From Deltaproteobacteria bacterium IMCC39146 (GTDB lineage Bacteria; Desulfobacterota; Desulfuromonadia; Desulfuromonadales; BM103), in NCBI GenBank assembly GCA_030005635.1, contig JARUHP010000004.1, forward strand, positions 1-64,000: 64,000 bases of DNA. Reading direction: 5' to 3'. The translations under genes and the position numbers were made by a program. Below, piece by piece: positions 1-7,639 of the stretch (positions within the stretch are counted from its first letter, which is position 1; every line of letters begins with the position of its first letter). A model generated the notes under the pieces. It saw only the letters and a list, made by a program, of their open reading frames with translations. It did no database searches and had not been told where the DNA came from.

Positions 1-5
1 CACAA

Positions 6-143
6 ATAAGATGTTGCCAATTATACCCAGTCATTGATTGAGGTCAAAGTGACGGGTTCTTATTTATCCTCCTAGATTGTTTTGCGGTACTCAGTTTGGC
101 TGAAATGCGAAATTCTTGGATACCCTGCATTCCAGTAAAAAAG
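6..143. repeat. Dispersed intergenic repeat, family A, longest copy
   Basis: Non-coding. This stretch reads AATAAGatGttgCCAATTA, then GAGGTCAAAG, then a TTATCC..ATTGTTTTG block, a TGCGAAATT block and CCTGCATTCCAGTAA. The same ordered blocks recur, whole or in halves, near 1055-1160, 1343-1425, 2508-2578, 3188-3275 and 28368-28497. This is read directly from the sequence. It contains no recognisable coding capacity and no classical insertion-sequence ends. It could be a decayed small non-autonomous element or a structured RNA repeat; I do not recognise a named family. Confidence 0.6.
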
Positions 144-170
144 GTCACCAAGGCATAAATCCTGGTGACC
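137..170 (-). terminator. Rho-independent terminator
   Basis: On the minus strand the stem GGTCACCAgG/CCtTGGTGACC is followed by TTTTTT. It lies downstream of the PagL-like gene and probably ends its transcript. Between it and that gene (171-432) there are only repeat fragments, for instance a TACCTCGATCAATAAGAGG block at about 197-220 that recurs near 1624 and in part near 3186 and 3673. Confidence 0.7.
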
Positions 171-432
171 ATAATTTTGTGTATAAAAGAGCTTACTGAA
201 TACCTCGATCAATAAGAGGCCGTTTTTGTCTCGGCAGTCGTGAGTTTTAAGAACGAATTTTAAGCAGGCATGAGGTTTGAATCCCCTCTGTGTCGGGGAC
301 TAATGAGAGTAAAAATCAGTTTAAACGTGCAATTCCTGAACACCCTATTGACATGCTAAAGAAGGCTAGGCAGAAGCTTTTCAGTGTCACCCAAATTACA
401 CTCAGACTTTTGCTGCAAAGACGACGTAGCGC

Positions 433-1029
433 TTAAAAACTGTAAATCCAAAACAACACCAAAAGTTCCGTGCCTGGGTTTGTTTCATCGAGACCACCGT
501 TAGAGATGTGCCCAAACTCCAGACGTAAGGAATTGCATGTATTCATCTGTCTGGTTAGAAACACTCTGGAATAGAATTCCAGATCATAATCCAGTGCTCT
601 GCTCTTTTCTGAGTCGTGGGCAACTCCTGCACTGAAGCCAAGGCCGCACATCCAGTCCATATTAATAAAGAAATCTTTCAGAATTCCCACGCCCAGGTAG
701 TAGCCACTATCGTCTATCGCCAGCAGCTGCATAGTCGGTCTCAAACTCCATATTCCTGGTAGTGGTTTTGACTCAAGAATTAACGAGCCCGTCAAGGTGT
801 CTCTTTCATCAAAAGTGTCAAAAAAACCAGCGCCAAAACCAAAACGCGCATCGCTGGCCACAGCCTGTGGAGTTACTTCAAGAAGTACAAAGATGATGAT
901 CAATAACAAGGGCCTCACTACCTTGGCATGAGTCAATAAAGCAACGTTGAACAATTCAAACATAAGACCAGTAAATTTCACGGGTTCACTTCTTCCATTC
1001 GACATATTGCAATCAATCGGGAAGGTCAA
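433..1029 (-). CDS. PagL-like lipid A 3-O-deacylase (outer membrane)
   Basis: A protein of up to 198 residues. A hydrophobic signal segment (about residues 39-58, ending in an AVASDA cleavage-like site) precedes a beta-barrel-like sequence ending in an aromatic residue, as outer membrane proteins do. Near the C-terminus are His174, Ser176 and Glu188 in an FGHISNGG...GTELL context; the His+2 Ser and His+14 Glu spacing is that of the PagL catalytic triad. PagL enzymes remove the 3-O-linked acyl chain from lipid A. The start is uncertain: no good ribosome site is visible, and an internal Met at residue 23 would give a more normal signal peptide. It stands alone, followed by a terminator at 137-170. 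The family call is fairly safe; activity is inferred. Confidence 0.75.
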   Translation of the reverse strand: MTFPIDCNMSNGRSEPVKFTGLMFELFNVALLTHAKVVRPLLLIIIFVLLEVTPQAVASDARFGFGAGFFDTFDERDTLTGSLILESKPLPGIWSLRPTMQLLAIDDSGYYLGVGILKDFFINMDWMCGLGFSAGVAHDSEKSRALDYDLEFYSRVFLTRQMNTCNSLRLEFGHISNGGLDETNPGTELLVLFWIYSF

Positions 1030-1051
1030 AATCAGCCGATTTGATCATTGT

Positions 1052-1162
1052 CCTCAATACCCTGCAATATAAGACACCACCAATCTATGTAAATAGTACA
1101 GCAAGGTCGAAGAGTTGCAATTCCTATCTATCATCTCGCATTGTCTTGAAGGTTTTGTAGTG
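1052..1162. repeat. Dispersed repeat family A, degenerate copy
   Basis: ATAAGACacCACCAAT, AAGGTCGAAGAG and ATCTCGCATTGTCTTG appear in the same order as in the copy at 6-143. Non-coding; part of a 650-base gene-free stretch (1030-1680) that holds only repeats, terminators and one nine-codon reading frame. Confidence 0.45.
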
Positions 1163-1225
1163 GTCAACAGTTTCAGGTAGTGTGAATTATGCCTAAATAC
1201 AAAAATTTTACAGCTCCTGACAAAT

Positions 1226-1259
1226 AAAAATGGCCACCCAGAGTCGATCCAGGTGGCCT
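1226..1259 (-). terminator. Rho-independent terminator
   Basis: On the minus strand GGCCACC...GGGTGGCC is followed by a T-rich run. No clear gene lies immediately upstream on that strand; it resembles the hairpins at 137-170 and 1561-1598 and may belong to the same repeat unit. Confidence 0.55.
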
Positions 1260-1342
1260 TCAATTTATCGTCTTAAATGTCTTGATATTTAGGAGCGAAT
1301 TTTAAGCAGGCAGGGAGCATGATACTTCAGAGGGGATATTTA

Positions 1343-1425
1343 CTGTTTATCCTCTCGCATTGTTTGGGGGAAGGGTATTTTTCAGAAATACCCAATTACT
1401 GAAAACCCTGCATTGTAATAAAAAA
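1343..1425. repeat. Dispersed repeat family A, right half
   Basis: TTTATCCTCTCGCATTGTTT, then AAATACCCAATTACTGAAAACC, then CCTGCATTGTAATAA: the right-hand blocks of the repeat at 6-143, directly followed by the terminator at 1420-1456. Confidence 0.5.
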
Positions 1426-1456
1426 GCCCCACAGTTCAGGAGGGGAACTGTGGGGC
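1420..1456 (-). terminator. Strong Rho-independent terminator
   Basis: Perfect 12-bp stem GCCCCACAGTTC/GAACTGTGGGGC followed on the minus strand by TTTTTTA. A decayed copy of this hairpin and of the following 80 bases lies at about 2616-2720. Confidence 0.7.
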
Positions 1457-1545
1457 AATGTCTTCTATGGGTTTTGCTTTTAGGAGGTAAAAATGAAGAA
1501 AGTTACGTTCTGTGATTAATATCTTACTTGTTTAGTCAGGTATGT
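1428..1545 (+). repeat. Duplicated hairpin plus ribosome-site segment (copy 1)
   Basis: The hairpin is followed by TTCTATGGGTTTT, a perfect AGGAGG and, at 1493-1519, a nine-codon frame MKKVTFCD ending in TAA, then TTAATATCTTACTT. The same order with about 75 percent similarity (my estimate by eye) is found at 2616-2720, where the start region has drifted. The exact Shine-Dalgarno and start make this look like the leader of a gene whose body is lost, or of a real micro-peptide; neither can be shown here. Confidence 0.45.
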
Positions 1546-1560
1546 CAATCAATAAATGAA

Positions 1561-1598
1561 AATAAAAACGGCTACCAAGGATCAAACCCTGGAGGCCA
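1561..1598 (-). terminator. Rho-independent terminator
   Basis: Imperfect stem GGCcTCCaGGG/CCTTGGTaGCC on the minus strand followed by TTTTTATTT. It lies about 80 bases downstream of the small membrane-protein gene at 1681-1836 and probably ends that transcript. Confidence 0.55.
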
Positions 1599-1680
1599 TA
1601 ATTTTGTGTGTTAAGGGCTTCCTGAATACCTCTATCAATAAGAAGCCGCTTTCCCTCTCAAAAGTCGTGCGACTGACACA

Positions 1681-1836
1681 CTACTTTTTGCCTCGTCTCG
1701 AAAAAACATAAGCAAAAGCCAGCAAAGGATATACTAAAAGTGCTTCAACAAACTTCCCCTGGAAAAGAGCGAATGTGCTGAACAACATACCAACTATTAT
1801 TAGGACTAAAAGCAGTATCGCAATCGGACGGTTCAT
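1681..1836 (-). CDS. Small two-helix membrane protein (51 aa)
   Basis: ATG at 1836, stop TAG at 1681-1683, 51 residues. The sequence starts MNRPIAILLLVLIIVGMLFS and, after a short FQGKF turn, has a second hydrophobic run (EALLVYPLLAFAYVF) and a basic tail SRRGKK. Two transmembrane helices with a positively charged C-terminus are predicted. The ribosome site is weak (GAGAAAA). It lies downstream of the GNAT gene on the same strand. I do not recognise the family; it resembles other short inner-membrane proteins only in layout. Confidence 0.5.
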   Translation of the reverse strand: MNRPIAILLLVLIIVGMLFSTFALFQGKFVEALLVYPLLAFAYVFSRRGKK

Positions 1837-1946
1837 GATTTTCTCGTTTTGATAATCTCGAATCTGGAACCTGGTGTCTTAAAAACCCCGCTCATAGCAC
1901 ACCGGAAATCACGACTCAGAGACGTAGTGTTGACACATAAAAACTG

Positions 1947-2453
1947 TCACGCTTGAGCGTTAAAAGCCTCATGATATGACACCGTACCGGCAGGAACCTC
2001 TCCAGTGAAAGATATGGCCTGAAAATACTCCGCTGGCACACCAGGGAAAACAAGCTTAGGGTATGGTTTGAATCCAAAACGACAATAGTAGTTAGGATCG
2101 CCAAGCAAGACGCAGCCTTTTGCTCCAATGCTTTTCAGGGTCTTCAATGCCTTCTCCATGAGCTGAGAGCCAACCCCATGACATTGGCGGTCGGGAATCA
2201 CAGAAATAGGACCTAACCCATACCAATCCTCACTCCCATCAGATAATATAACTGATGAGACGGCAACATGACCTATAAGCATCTCAGCATCTTCAGCAAC
2301 CAGTGAAACGGATAGAGCATCCGCCTTCCTTAAAGCGTTAACAATATATTGTTCTGTGTGGTCTGTATGGGGAGCCTTTAGAAATGCTTCTTCCGTTAAA
2401 GTTTCAATTATTTCTATATCTTTGGGTAGCTCTTTTCTTATAAGTATAGACAT
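1947..2453 (-). CDS. GNAT-family N-acetyltransferase (YhbS-like)
   Basis: A 168-residue single-domain GNAT protein. The acetyl-CoA-binding motif A is visible at about residues 84-101 (LGPISVIPDRQCHGVGSQLM, an R/QxxGxG/A pattern), followed by a C-terminal YYCRFGFKP segment typical of the YhbS/COG3153 group. Such enzymes transfer acetyl from acetyl-CoA to an amine; the substrate cannot be read from sequence. Full length for the group. It stands alone among intergenic repeats; single acetyltransferase genes in such places are common in accessory DNA. Confidence 0.8.
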   Translation of the reverse strand: MSILIRKELPKDIEIIETLTEEAFLKAPHTDHTEQYIVNALRKADALSVSLVAEDAEMLIGHVAVSSVILSDGSEDWYGLGPISVIPDRQCHGVGSQLMEKALKTLKSIGAKGCVLLGDPNYYCRFGFKPYPKLVFPGVPAEYFQAISFTGEVPAGTVSYHEAFNAQA

Positions 2454-2507
2454 GTGATTATCGTTTCAATTCCTTGCCACTGACACACTTAAACATTCTC
2501 AGAAATC

Positions 2508-2578
2508 CTCTCACATTGTTTTGATGCGGTCAAACTTACAGAAACGCGAAATTATTACTGACCCTGCAATCCAGTAAG
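2508..2578. repeat. Dispersed repeat family A, right half
   Basis: ATCCTCTCACATTGTTTTG, ACGCGAAATTATTACTGA and CCCTGCAATCCAGTAAG match the right-hand part of the copy at 6-143. Non-coding spacer between the GNAT gene and the zinc-finger gene. Confidence 0.55.
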
Positions 2579-2615
2579 ACTGAAAACTTTCTGGCAATCG
2601 TGACTTGTAATAAAT

Positions 2616-2720
2616 AAAACCCCACGGCCAGGAGGGTGACTGTAGGGCAAAGGGTTCTATGGGTTTTTCATTTAGGGGGTAAATATAATGTGCTGTGCTC
2701 TGTGGTTAATATCTTACTTA
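2616..2720 (+). repeat. Duplicated hairpin plus ribosome-site segment (copy 2, decayed)
   Basis: Diverged copy of 1428-1545: CCCCACggcCAGGAGGG, TTCTATGGGTTTTTC, an AGGGGG ribosome-site remnant and GTGGTTAATATCTTACTT. The micro-frame of copy 1 is not preserved. Confidence 0.45.
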
Positions 2721-2780
2721 TCATGTGTGATGATGAACTGCTGTGGACTACGCTGCGGGAAACCAGGGTCTTCTTTTTGA

Positions 2781-3137
2781 TTAACCGCTTTTTTCCTGAC
2801 GCTCCTGCTCGATCTTACATTCGATGCACAAGGTAGTTACTGGCCGTGCTTTTAAACGCGCCTCGCCGATCGGGTTACCACAATCTTCACACTCTCCGAA
2901 TCCACCTGACTCAATACGCTCAAGTGCCTGACGGATCTTGGAAATCAGTTTGCGTTCGCGATTCCGGATGCGCAATTCGAAATTACGTTCGGATTCAAGC
3001 GACGCCTGGTCTATCAGATCGGGAGTGGTGGTCTTTTCATCAGTCAATTTAGAGACCGTCTTGCCAGCCACGCACAACAACTGATCCATCTGTTCCTGAA
3101 GAAGTTGACGAAACTCCTCCGACTTGTTTTTTTTCAT
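2781..3137 (-). CDS. DksA/TraR-family C4 zinc-finger protein
   Basis: 118 residues from the ATG at 3137, chosen because GGGGAG lies just upstream; a longer frame starting at 3173 lacks a ribosome site. An N-terminal charged coiled-coil-like region is followed by GECEDCGNPI, 14 residues, then CIEC: the CxxC-(17)-CxxC zinc finger of the DksA/TraR family. Members bind in the RNA polymerase secondary channel and modulate initiation with or without ppGpp. The acidic tip residues of true DksA (DxxDxA) are replaced here (DLIDQASLES), so it is a DksA-like protein rather than proven DksA. Confidence 0.8.
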   Translation of the reverse strand: MKKNKSEEFRQLLQEQMDQLLCVAGKTVSKLTDEKTTTPDLIDQASLESERNFELRIRNRERKLISKIRQALERIESGGFGECEDCGNPIGEARLKARPVTTLCIECKIEQERQEKSG

Positions 3138-3185
3138 AAAAACTCCCCAAGTGTGGACGGACACCAAAACCATTAAACAGCGGCG

Positions 3186-3275
3186 TAAATATCTCTATCA
3201 ACAAGACGGCACCAATTATACCCAGTTAAGAGTCGAGGTCAAAGTAAAGAGCTTCTTATTTATTCCTCAACATTC
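3186..3275. repeat. Dispersed repeat family A, left half
   Basis: TATCTCTATCAACAAGACGG, CACCAATTATACCCAGTTA, GAGGTCAAAG and TTCTTATTTAT closely match the left-hand blocks of the copy at 6-143. The preceding TATCTCTATCA(A/G)TAAGA block also recurs near 197, 1624 and 3673. Confidence 0.55.
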
Positions 3276-3412
3276 CCAGAAGAGGGTTTTCGTCTCACAA
3301 GTCGTGATATTTGGGGAAGTCATTACCCACAACATGATAACGGCAGAAGCTATTTGTGGGAGTAGGCATTCGTGACAAAATTTAAGAGTAAAGGAGGAGA
3401 TAGAGAGGAGTT

Positions 3413-3562
3413 ATGGGACATGTAAGCAATTGGCTTCATGACCACCATTGGAGTGGTGTAAACAACCAGAAAACAGACTGGAGACTTTTCCTACTAATAG
3501 CTTTGGTTGCCACGGTAGCGTATTTTTTGATTATGCTGATGTTCCCTGGTTCAACACATTGA
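3413..3562 (+). CDS. Small single-pass membrane protein with His-rich N-terminus (49 aa)
   Basis: ATG at 3413, stop TGA at 3560-3562; one of very few plus-strand genes in this end of the window. A good ribosome site (GAGAGGAG) lies six bases upstream. The protein starts MGHVSNWLHDHHWSGV, rich in His and Trp, and ends with one transmembrane helix (WRLFLLIALVATVAYFLIML) and a short FPGSTH tail. The family is not recognised. The His cluster could bind a metal; this is speculation from composition. Confidence 0.55.
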   Translation: MGHVSNWLHDHHWSGVNNQKTDWRLFLLIALVATVAYFLIMLMFPGSTH

Positions 3563-3715
3563 TATTGTGTAAACCCGTTTCGTCCAATTGCCAAAGCGAT
3601 GTGCTTTGCAGCCAATTGCAAAGCCTGACAGGAGAGTAAGTCAAGTAGGGGTGTTTTTTTGTATTTAAGGTCGGACTAAATATCTCTATCAGTAAGAAGC
3701 AAGCATCTACTGAGA

Positions 3716-3862
3716 CTAACTTCGCACAACCCTGTTTTTTCTATTTAACAATTCAATGTCTTGTATGATCTCCCAACCTTCTGACTCTGTGATACTGGCG
3801 ATTTGATCTTCAATCAACTTGGCTTTTGACTTTAGCTCACCTACTAATTTCTCACTTAGCAT
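3716..3862 (-). CDS. Small soluble helical protein (48 aa), unknown
   Basis: ATG at 3862 behind GGAGAT, stop at 3716-3718. The 48 residues are charged and helix-prone (MLSEKLVGELKSKAKLIEDQ at the start, ending in NRKNRVVRS). No family is recognised. A proper ribosome site and an uninterrupted, compositionally protein-like frame support it, but such a short frame could be chance. Confidence 0.4.
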   Translation of the reverse strand: MLSEKLVGELKSKAKLIEDQIASITESEGWEIIQDIELLNRKNRVVRS

Positions 3863-4009
3863 ACTTTATCTCCATTTGACTTCAGTATTGAATACACTAC
3901 CATTTTAGTCAAACATTCGCAACAAAGACAAGAATTATGAAATTTCACCGCCGACAATAAAACCGGATGGCCATAATTTTGTTGTCTTAAATACCCAAGG
4001 TCGGTCCGC

Positions 4010-4710
4010 AATAGTGGACACCATGTTATGGTCAGGCAGCCCCTTGCCGCCTGATGAATTTCTTCCAGTATGCCGCCGGGGAGAGATTGCCCAGATTGGC
4101 ATGTTGTCTCTGCCGGTTGTAGAATACTTCGATGTACTCGCTGATCTCTGTCATGGCTTCCCGCCGGGTTCGATATTTCCTGTGATGAACCTTCTCCTGC
4201 TTGAGTGTGCCGAAGAAACTTTCCATTGAAGCGTTATCCCAGCAGTTCCCCTTGCGACTCATCGACGGCTTCATCTTGAATTGCTTCATCAGTTTCTGAT
4301 GGCTGTGTGAACAAGACTGACTGCCACGATCCGAGTGATGGATCAGCCCCTTCGGTGGGCGTCGAGCGGCAACAGCCCGGAACAGAGCGTGCCCAACCAG
4401 ATCCTGCGTCATGCGATGGTTCATCGCGTAGCCGACAATCTCCCGGTTCCACAAGTCCTTGATTGCCGCCAGGTAGAGCCAGCCCTCATTCGTGGCGACA
4501 TAGGTGATATCGGCCACCCCTGCCTGGTTCGGTCCTGGTACTGCAAAGTCTTGATTCAGAAGGTTAGGAGCGACTGGTAGCTTGTGGTTTGAGTCGGTTG
4601 TCGCCTTGTACTTCTTGACCTGCTTGCAGCGGAGCTTCAGCTCCCGCCGCAGCCGTTTGATCCGGTTGATTCCGGCTTCCATCTTTTCGACATCGGCCAA
4701 CTCATCTTAT
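4010..4710 (-). mobile_element. IS3-family (IS51-like) insertion sequence remnant
   Basis: Contains most of an orfB transposase; orfA and the 5' part of orfB are missing. The left edge (AGTGGACACCATG at about 4015) looks like a genuine IS3 end, and a similar GGTGGACACGAATG lies at 4872-4885, beyond the deletion. The sequence is GC-richer than its neighbours. It cannot move on its own. Confidence 0.7.
4032..4700 (-). pseudogene. Truncated IS3-family transposase OrfB
   Basis: 222 residues with the DDE core: Asp64 (VADITYV), Asp124 (HHSDRGSQ) and Glu160 (NASMESFFGTLK), with the D-35-E spacing of IS3 transposases, and the usual YNRQRxHxxLG..SPAAY tail. The N-terminal HTH_21 helix-turn-helix region and the OrfA partner are absent, so the intact OrfAB fusion cannot be made. 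The apparent start codon is simply the first Met after the truncation. The protein is probably inactive. Confidence 0.8.
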
Positions 4711-4801
4711 ATATTCTCTGGCCCATACTCCTACCAACACATTCTGTAGTTGTCAGTGTTTTTTAATAGGCACTAATAGTCGAACAGTCAAAAATTAACA
4801 A

Positions 4802-4838
4802 GAAAAAGCCCCTAATAACGGTTAGTTACTAAGGGCTC
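4802..4838 (-). terminator. Possible Rho-independent terminator
   Basis: Imperfect hairpin AGCCC.TA.TAAC / GTTA.TA.GGGCT with a T run on the minus strand. No gene ends just upstream, so its role is unclear. Confidence 0.35.
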
Positions 4839-4883
4839 ATATCCGTCTATATATTTCAATAGACTATCAAATGGTGGACACGA

Positions 4884-5084
4884 ATGGAAAGAATTCGCAC
4901 CGAAGCTGAGATCCCTTTTGAGGTAGCATTGCAAGATGATGCCCCCCCTCCCCTGTATCAAGCTATAGCTGAGAAAGCATACCAATTACAGCAAGTTGGG
5001 ATGAGTGCTAATGCCATTTCTAAGCATCTAAAAGTGGACGACAAAACTGTAGCAAAAGCTCTACGATGGTTGAAATCTGATTAA
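4884..5084 (+). CDS. Small helix-turn-helix protein, probably a recombinase-tail fragment (66 aa)
   Basis: 66 residues. The second half (QVGMSANAISKHLKVDDKTV then AKALRWL) is a clear helix-turn-helix of the resolvase/Hin recognition type. The first half (RTEAEIPFEVALQDD) resembles sequence I associate with the end of some recombinase-like proteins. It begins right after GGTGGACACGA, an IS3-like end, so it may be the 3' remnant of a larger gene cut by the element rather than a complete gene. Confidence 0.45.
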   Translation: MERIRTEAEIPFEVALQDDAPPPLYQAIAEKAYQLQQVGMSANAISKHLKVDDKTVAKALRWLKSD

Positions 5085-5222
5085 TATATCAATCAGCATT
5101 GTGTATTGACCCAACATCAGGTGTTCTCGTGTCCCCCGCCAGAACCTTTGATATCCCCCTCATAGACAATGTCCGATTCATTTTAGAGAGGTAACCAATA
5201 TCACTATAGACACAATATTTTC

Positions 5223-5334
5223 CTTACTTGTTAAGAAAGTTGTTCACGAACAGAACTAACATTTAAGTAAGGTTCCTCATTTCCCATGCCTTACATGTTA
5301 GGAAGAATGTGGTCGAGGAAAGCATACATGTATG
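5223..5334. repeat. Short palindrome cluster (left field)
   Basis: Between 5085 and 5590 there is no gene. It contains CTTACTTGTTAAG (5223-5235), CTAACATTTAAG (5256-5267), CTTACATGTTAG (5290-5301) and the perfect palindrome GCATACATGTATGC (5321-5334). They belong to the same CTAAC-nn-GTTAG type as the larger field at 50902-51428. Here they lie on the 3' side of a truncated serine recombinase. They may be protein-binding sites of the mobile element. Confidence 0.55.
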
Positions 5335-5590
5335 CAAGTTGCTTATTTCAAGTACCTTGCGTACCCGCAAGCAAGGATTCGTATCTGCAAACATATGAAA
5401 GCAAGCTATAGATTGGCCACAGGTTCTTTCTTGCAAGCTGGGAATAGATGCTCTTGGCGACAATAGGATTCTATAGTTAGGAGGTCTCTTCTGCTACTAG
5501 CCTTGCCGACTATAGAGACGTAGGTGGGACAGGACATTATGCAGGACAACAACTCTTGAGGTGATTTCTTAAAACGGCTCCCTTGTCTAT

Positions 5591-6529
5591 TTAAAGACCT
5601 GTTCGGTCTTTGCCACCCGGCCACGTCTTTTTAAAATCTTTTATTCTCGCTTGAACCTGCTCCCAAAGTTCCTGCGAAACAATGCGAAGGTCATTATGAA
5701 TGGCTTTATGTAATGGGCCATCAGGTCGAGGCACCTTTTTGATTGCACCTGTAACGGAGTTGCGTTTGTTCTGTAAATTACCCCAGGTCCAAATACCGAT
5801 ATATTTTTCATTGGTTAAAATGCGCTTTACAGTTGAGTGAGACCAGCCGTTCTCTGCACTCTTTCTACTTGGGACGCGTTCTATATTAAGTTGCTTAACA
5901 ATTTTAGAAACTGACTTGCCATTGGCGTACATTTGGAAAATTCTCTCAACGATGGCAGCCTCATGCGAATCGATATACATCATGTAACGTTCGGGTCTGG
6001 ACTTACCATTCCTACCAATTATGACATCGCCTGCTTGTTTAGACTTATAGCCAAAAGCCTGTTCATTCATAAAGAATCCGCGTTCTTTTTGTTCTAATTG
6101 TCCTCGAAGTGTGTTTTTTCTTATATCGTTAATATAAGCGTCGTCAATTATTGCTTTGAGTTGATACATGAGCTTTGTCCCTTCATTGCTTGTGTCAACA
6201 TTATCTGTAACTGCATGCAGAGAAACCCCCATATAGGTAAATTCCTGAAGATAAGTTTGCATTGAAGTTACGTTTCTCGATAACCTCGACATGTCGTCCA
6301 CGACAATTGTATCAAATAACCTTCCACGAGAAGCTTGCAGGAGATTTTTCAATCCTATCCTCTCTCGTTGAATTCCCAATGTTTCTAACTCAATATAAAT
6401 ATGGTCAGGGTCTACAATGAAGTTTTTCAATTCAGCGTACCTCAGACATGAACTGATTTGGGTTTTAATACTTTCTTCACGTTCTTCATCACTACTACAT
6501 CGTGCCCGTACATAAATAGCTGTTCTCAT
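5591..6529 (-). pseudogene. Large serine recombinase, C-terminally truncated (312 aa)
   Basis: The resolvase catalytic domain spans about residues 2-150, with the nucleophile region YVRARCSSDEE (probable Ser12, two residues further from the Tyr than usual) and DDMSRLSRN. The Recombinase (PF07508-type) domain follows at about 165-270 (GFFMNEQAFGYK, SHSTVKRILTNEKYIGIWTW). The zinc ribbon and coiled coil needed for directional integration are missing: the frame ends soon after LWEQVQARIKDF, about 280 residues earlier than in the relative at 51831-53606, to which it is clearly homologous. It is either a decayed integrase of an older island or a truncated protein with altered function. Confidence 0.75.
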
Positions 6530-6587
6530 TTTTTTAGACCTTGGTTAGAGGTTTCATGCTCTGATGTTTGCAAGTAGTCTGGGGCAG

Positions 6588-6953
6588 TTATTTTTCTTTT
6601 GCTTTTGGCTTGACCAAGCTAAGACAGGGAGCATCACCAACTGAAATCAGAACATCCCTGTCGCCCACAGATCCTTCAACCTCAGAAAGTAACAATTCAA
6701 GATCATTGATCTGCTTTCGAATGACTTCATCTCTAGGGAAGATCATGGATGAATAATTTATTGTGCTCTCAAGACTTTGGAGGTACTCCTCGACGAGGTC
6801 GTCATGATCATCAATTCCGAGACAATCCTCGATTAAGATCATTGCGAGGCAAGTATACGCATACGCATTGGGATAGCCGATCACGCCATTACGAAAATAA
6901 TCTACAAACAACACTTGCAAATAACAGTGGGCACGTTCCAGGTTTTCGATCAT
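6588..6953 (-). CDS. Hypothetical protein (121 aa)
   Basis: A strong ribosome site (GGAGG) precedes the ATG at 6953. The protein is acidic and helical (for example LIEDCLGIDDHDDLVEEYL) with no recognised domain or membrane segment. It lies 58 bases upstream of the truncated recombinase on the same strand and could have been co-transcribed with it. Accessory, function unknown. Confidence 0.55.
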   Translation of the reverse strand: MIENLERAHCYLQVLFVDYFRNGVIGYPNAYAYTCLAMILIEDCLGIDDHDDLVEEYLQSLESTINYSSMIFPRDEVIRKQINDLELLLSEVEGSVGDRDVLISVGDAPCLSLVKPKAKEK

Positions 6954-7088
6954 GATTGCCTCCGATTAACGAGGTTCTCAGAACTCCATTACGCGTTTCA
7001 AGAATCAACGCATCACCAGCAGACGGTCACATCCAGAATAACCAATATTATGTTGGCCACAGCAGCCAGGGCACTTCCCGAACCCCTA

Positions 7089-7337
7089 TCAGGACTGGTC
7101 TTCAGGTGATTTGGAGTGCTCCGAAAAGCCAATTTCTTTCATCGTGGACCAGTTGTTGAAGCCATGCAGAATTGCCGCAGCTTCAAATATTTCACAATGC
7201 TTCAAGGGATAACCTTTGTCGTGAAGAAATCTTTTCAGGCGCTTTACTGATCGCTTTAAGCGTGCCTCAGAAAACTCGCATGTCATGGAGCGTTGTTTCT
7301 CACGTTGTTTCTGCACTTCTCTTCGTGGCTTCATCAT
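7089..7337 (-). CDS. Small protein with glyoxalase-superfamily-associated N-domain (82 aa)
   Basis: Starts at an ATG behind AAAGGAA. The core (KRLKRFLHDKGYPLKHCEIF, then AAAILHGFNNWSTM) matches the pattern LKxxLxxxGxxLxHxExxExxAxxxGFxNWxTL that I know from plasmid and integrative-element hypothetical proteins annotated as glyoxalase-superfamily (Glyoxalase_8). Its role is unknown; the pattern is a mobile-element marker. N-terminal residues 1-20 are very basic. Confidence 0.5.
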   Translation of the reverse strand: MMKPRREVQKQREKQRSMTCEFSEARLKRSVKRLKRFLHDKGYPLKHCEIFEAAAILHGFNNWSTMKEIGFSEHSKSPEDQS

Positions 7338-7399
7338 TGAATTCCTTTCGGTAGCAAGTACGTGGCATAACTAATGCCCCTGAGTTATGCAAGTTCTGT

Positions 7400-7630
7400 T
7401 TATCCCTCATCCTGCTTCTGCAAGGCCTGCCAATAGCCCTCCGCCCCCGAGCTGCGGGGCGAGCGTGTTTTCGTATTCGCCAGCACCCGCGCCCGGAACG
7501 TTGCAAGGATTCGTTTGGTTTCCGCAACACTTAAGCCCATCTCTTCGGCCACGCCCTCAAGGCTCTTGCCCACCATCAGGTACAGAAACGCCGCTCGGCA
7601 CATCTGTTTTTGGTCAACCGTGTCGTTCAT
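7400..7630 (-). CDS. Small helix-turn-helix protein (76 aa)
   Basis: An AAGGGA ribosome site precedes the ATG at 7630. Residues 21-45 (GKSLEGVAEEMGLSVAETKR) form a sigma-70 region 4-like helix-turn-helix; the C-terminal third is basic and Ser/Arg-rich. It is probably a DNA-binding accessory regulator of the island. It lies 62 bases upstream of the gene at 7089-7337, same strand. Confidence 0.5.
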   Translation of the reverse strand: MNDTVDQKQMCRAAFLYLMVGKSLEGVAEEMGLSVAETKRILATFRARVLANTKTRSPRSSGAEGYWQALQKQDEG

Positions 7631-7639
7631 CGGCTTATC

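Noticed and set aside
1054..1263. 69-residue minus-strand reading frame
   Set aside because: It begins inside a terminator hairpin and covers a degenerate repeat; no ribosome site and no protein-like pattern.
1..4000. Cassette array of a chromosomal integron (small genes in one orientation separated by repeats)
   Set aside because: The repeats lack the paired RYYYAAC/GTTRRRY core sites of attC, do not form the long imperfect palindrome expected, and no integron integrase is in the window.
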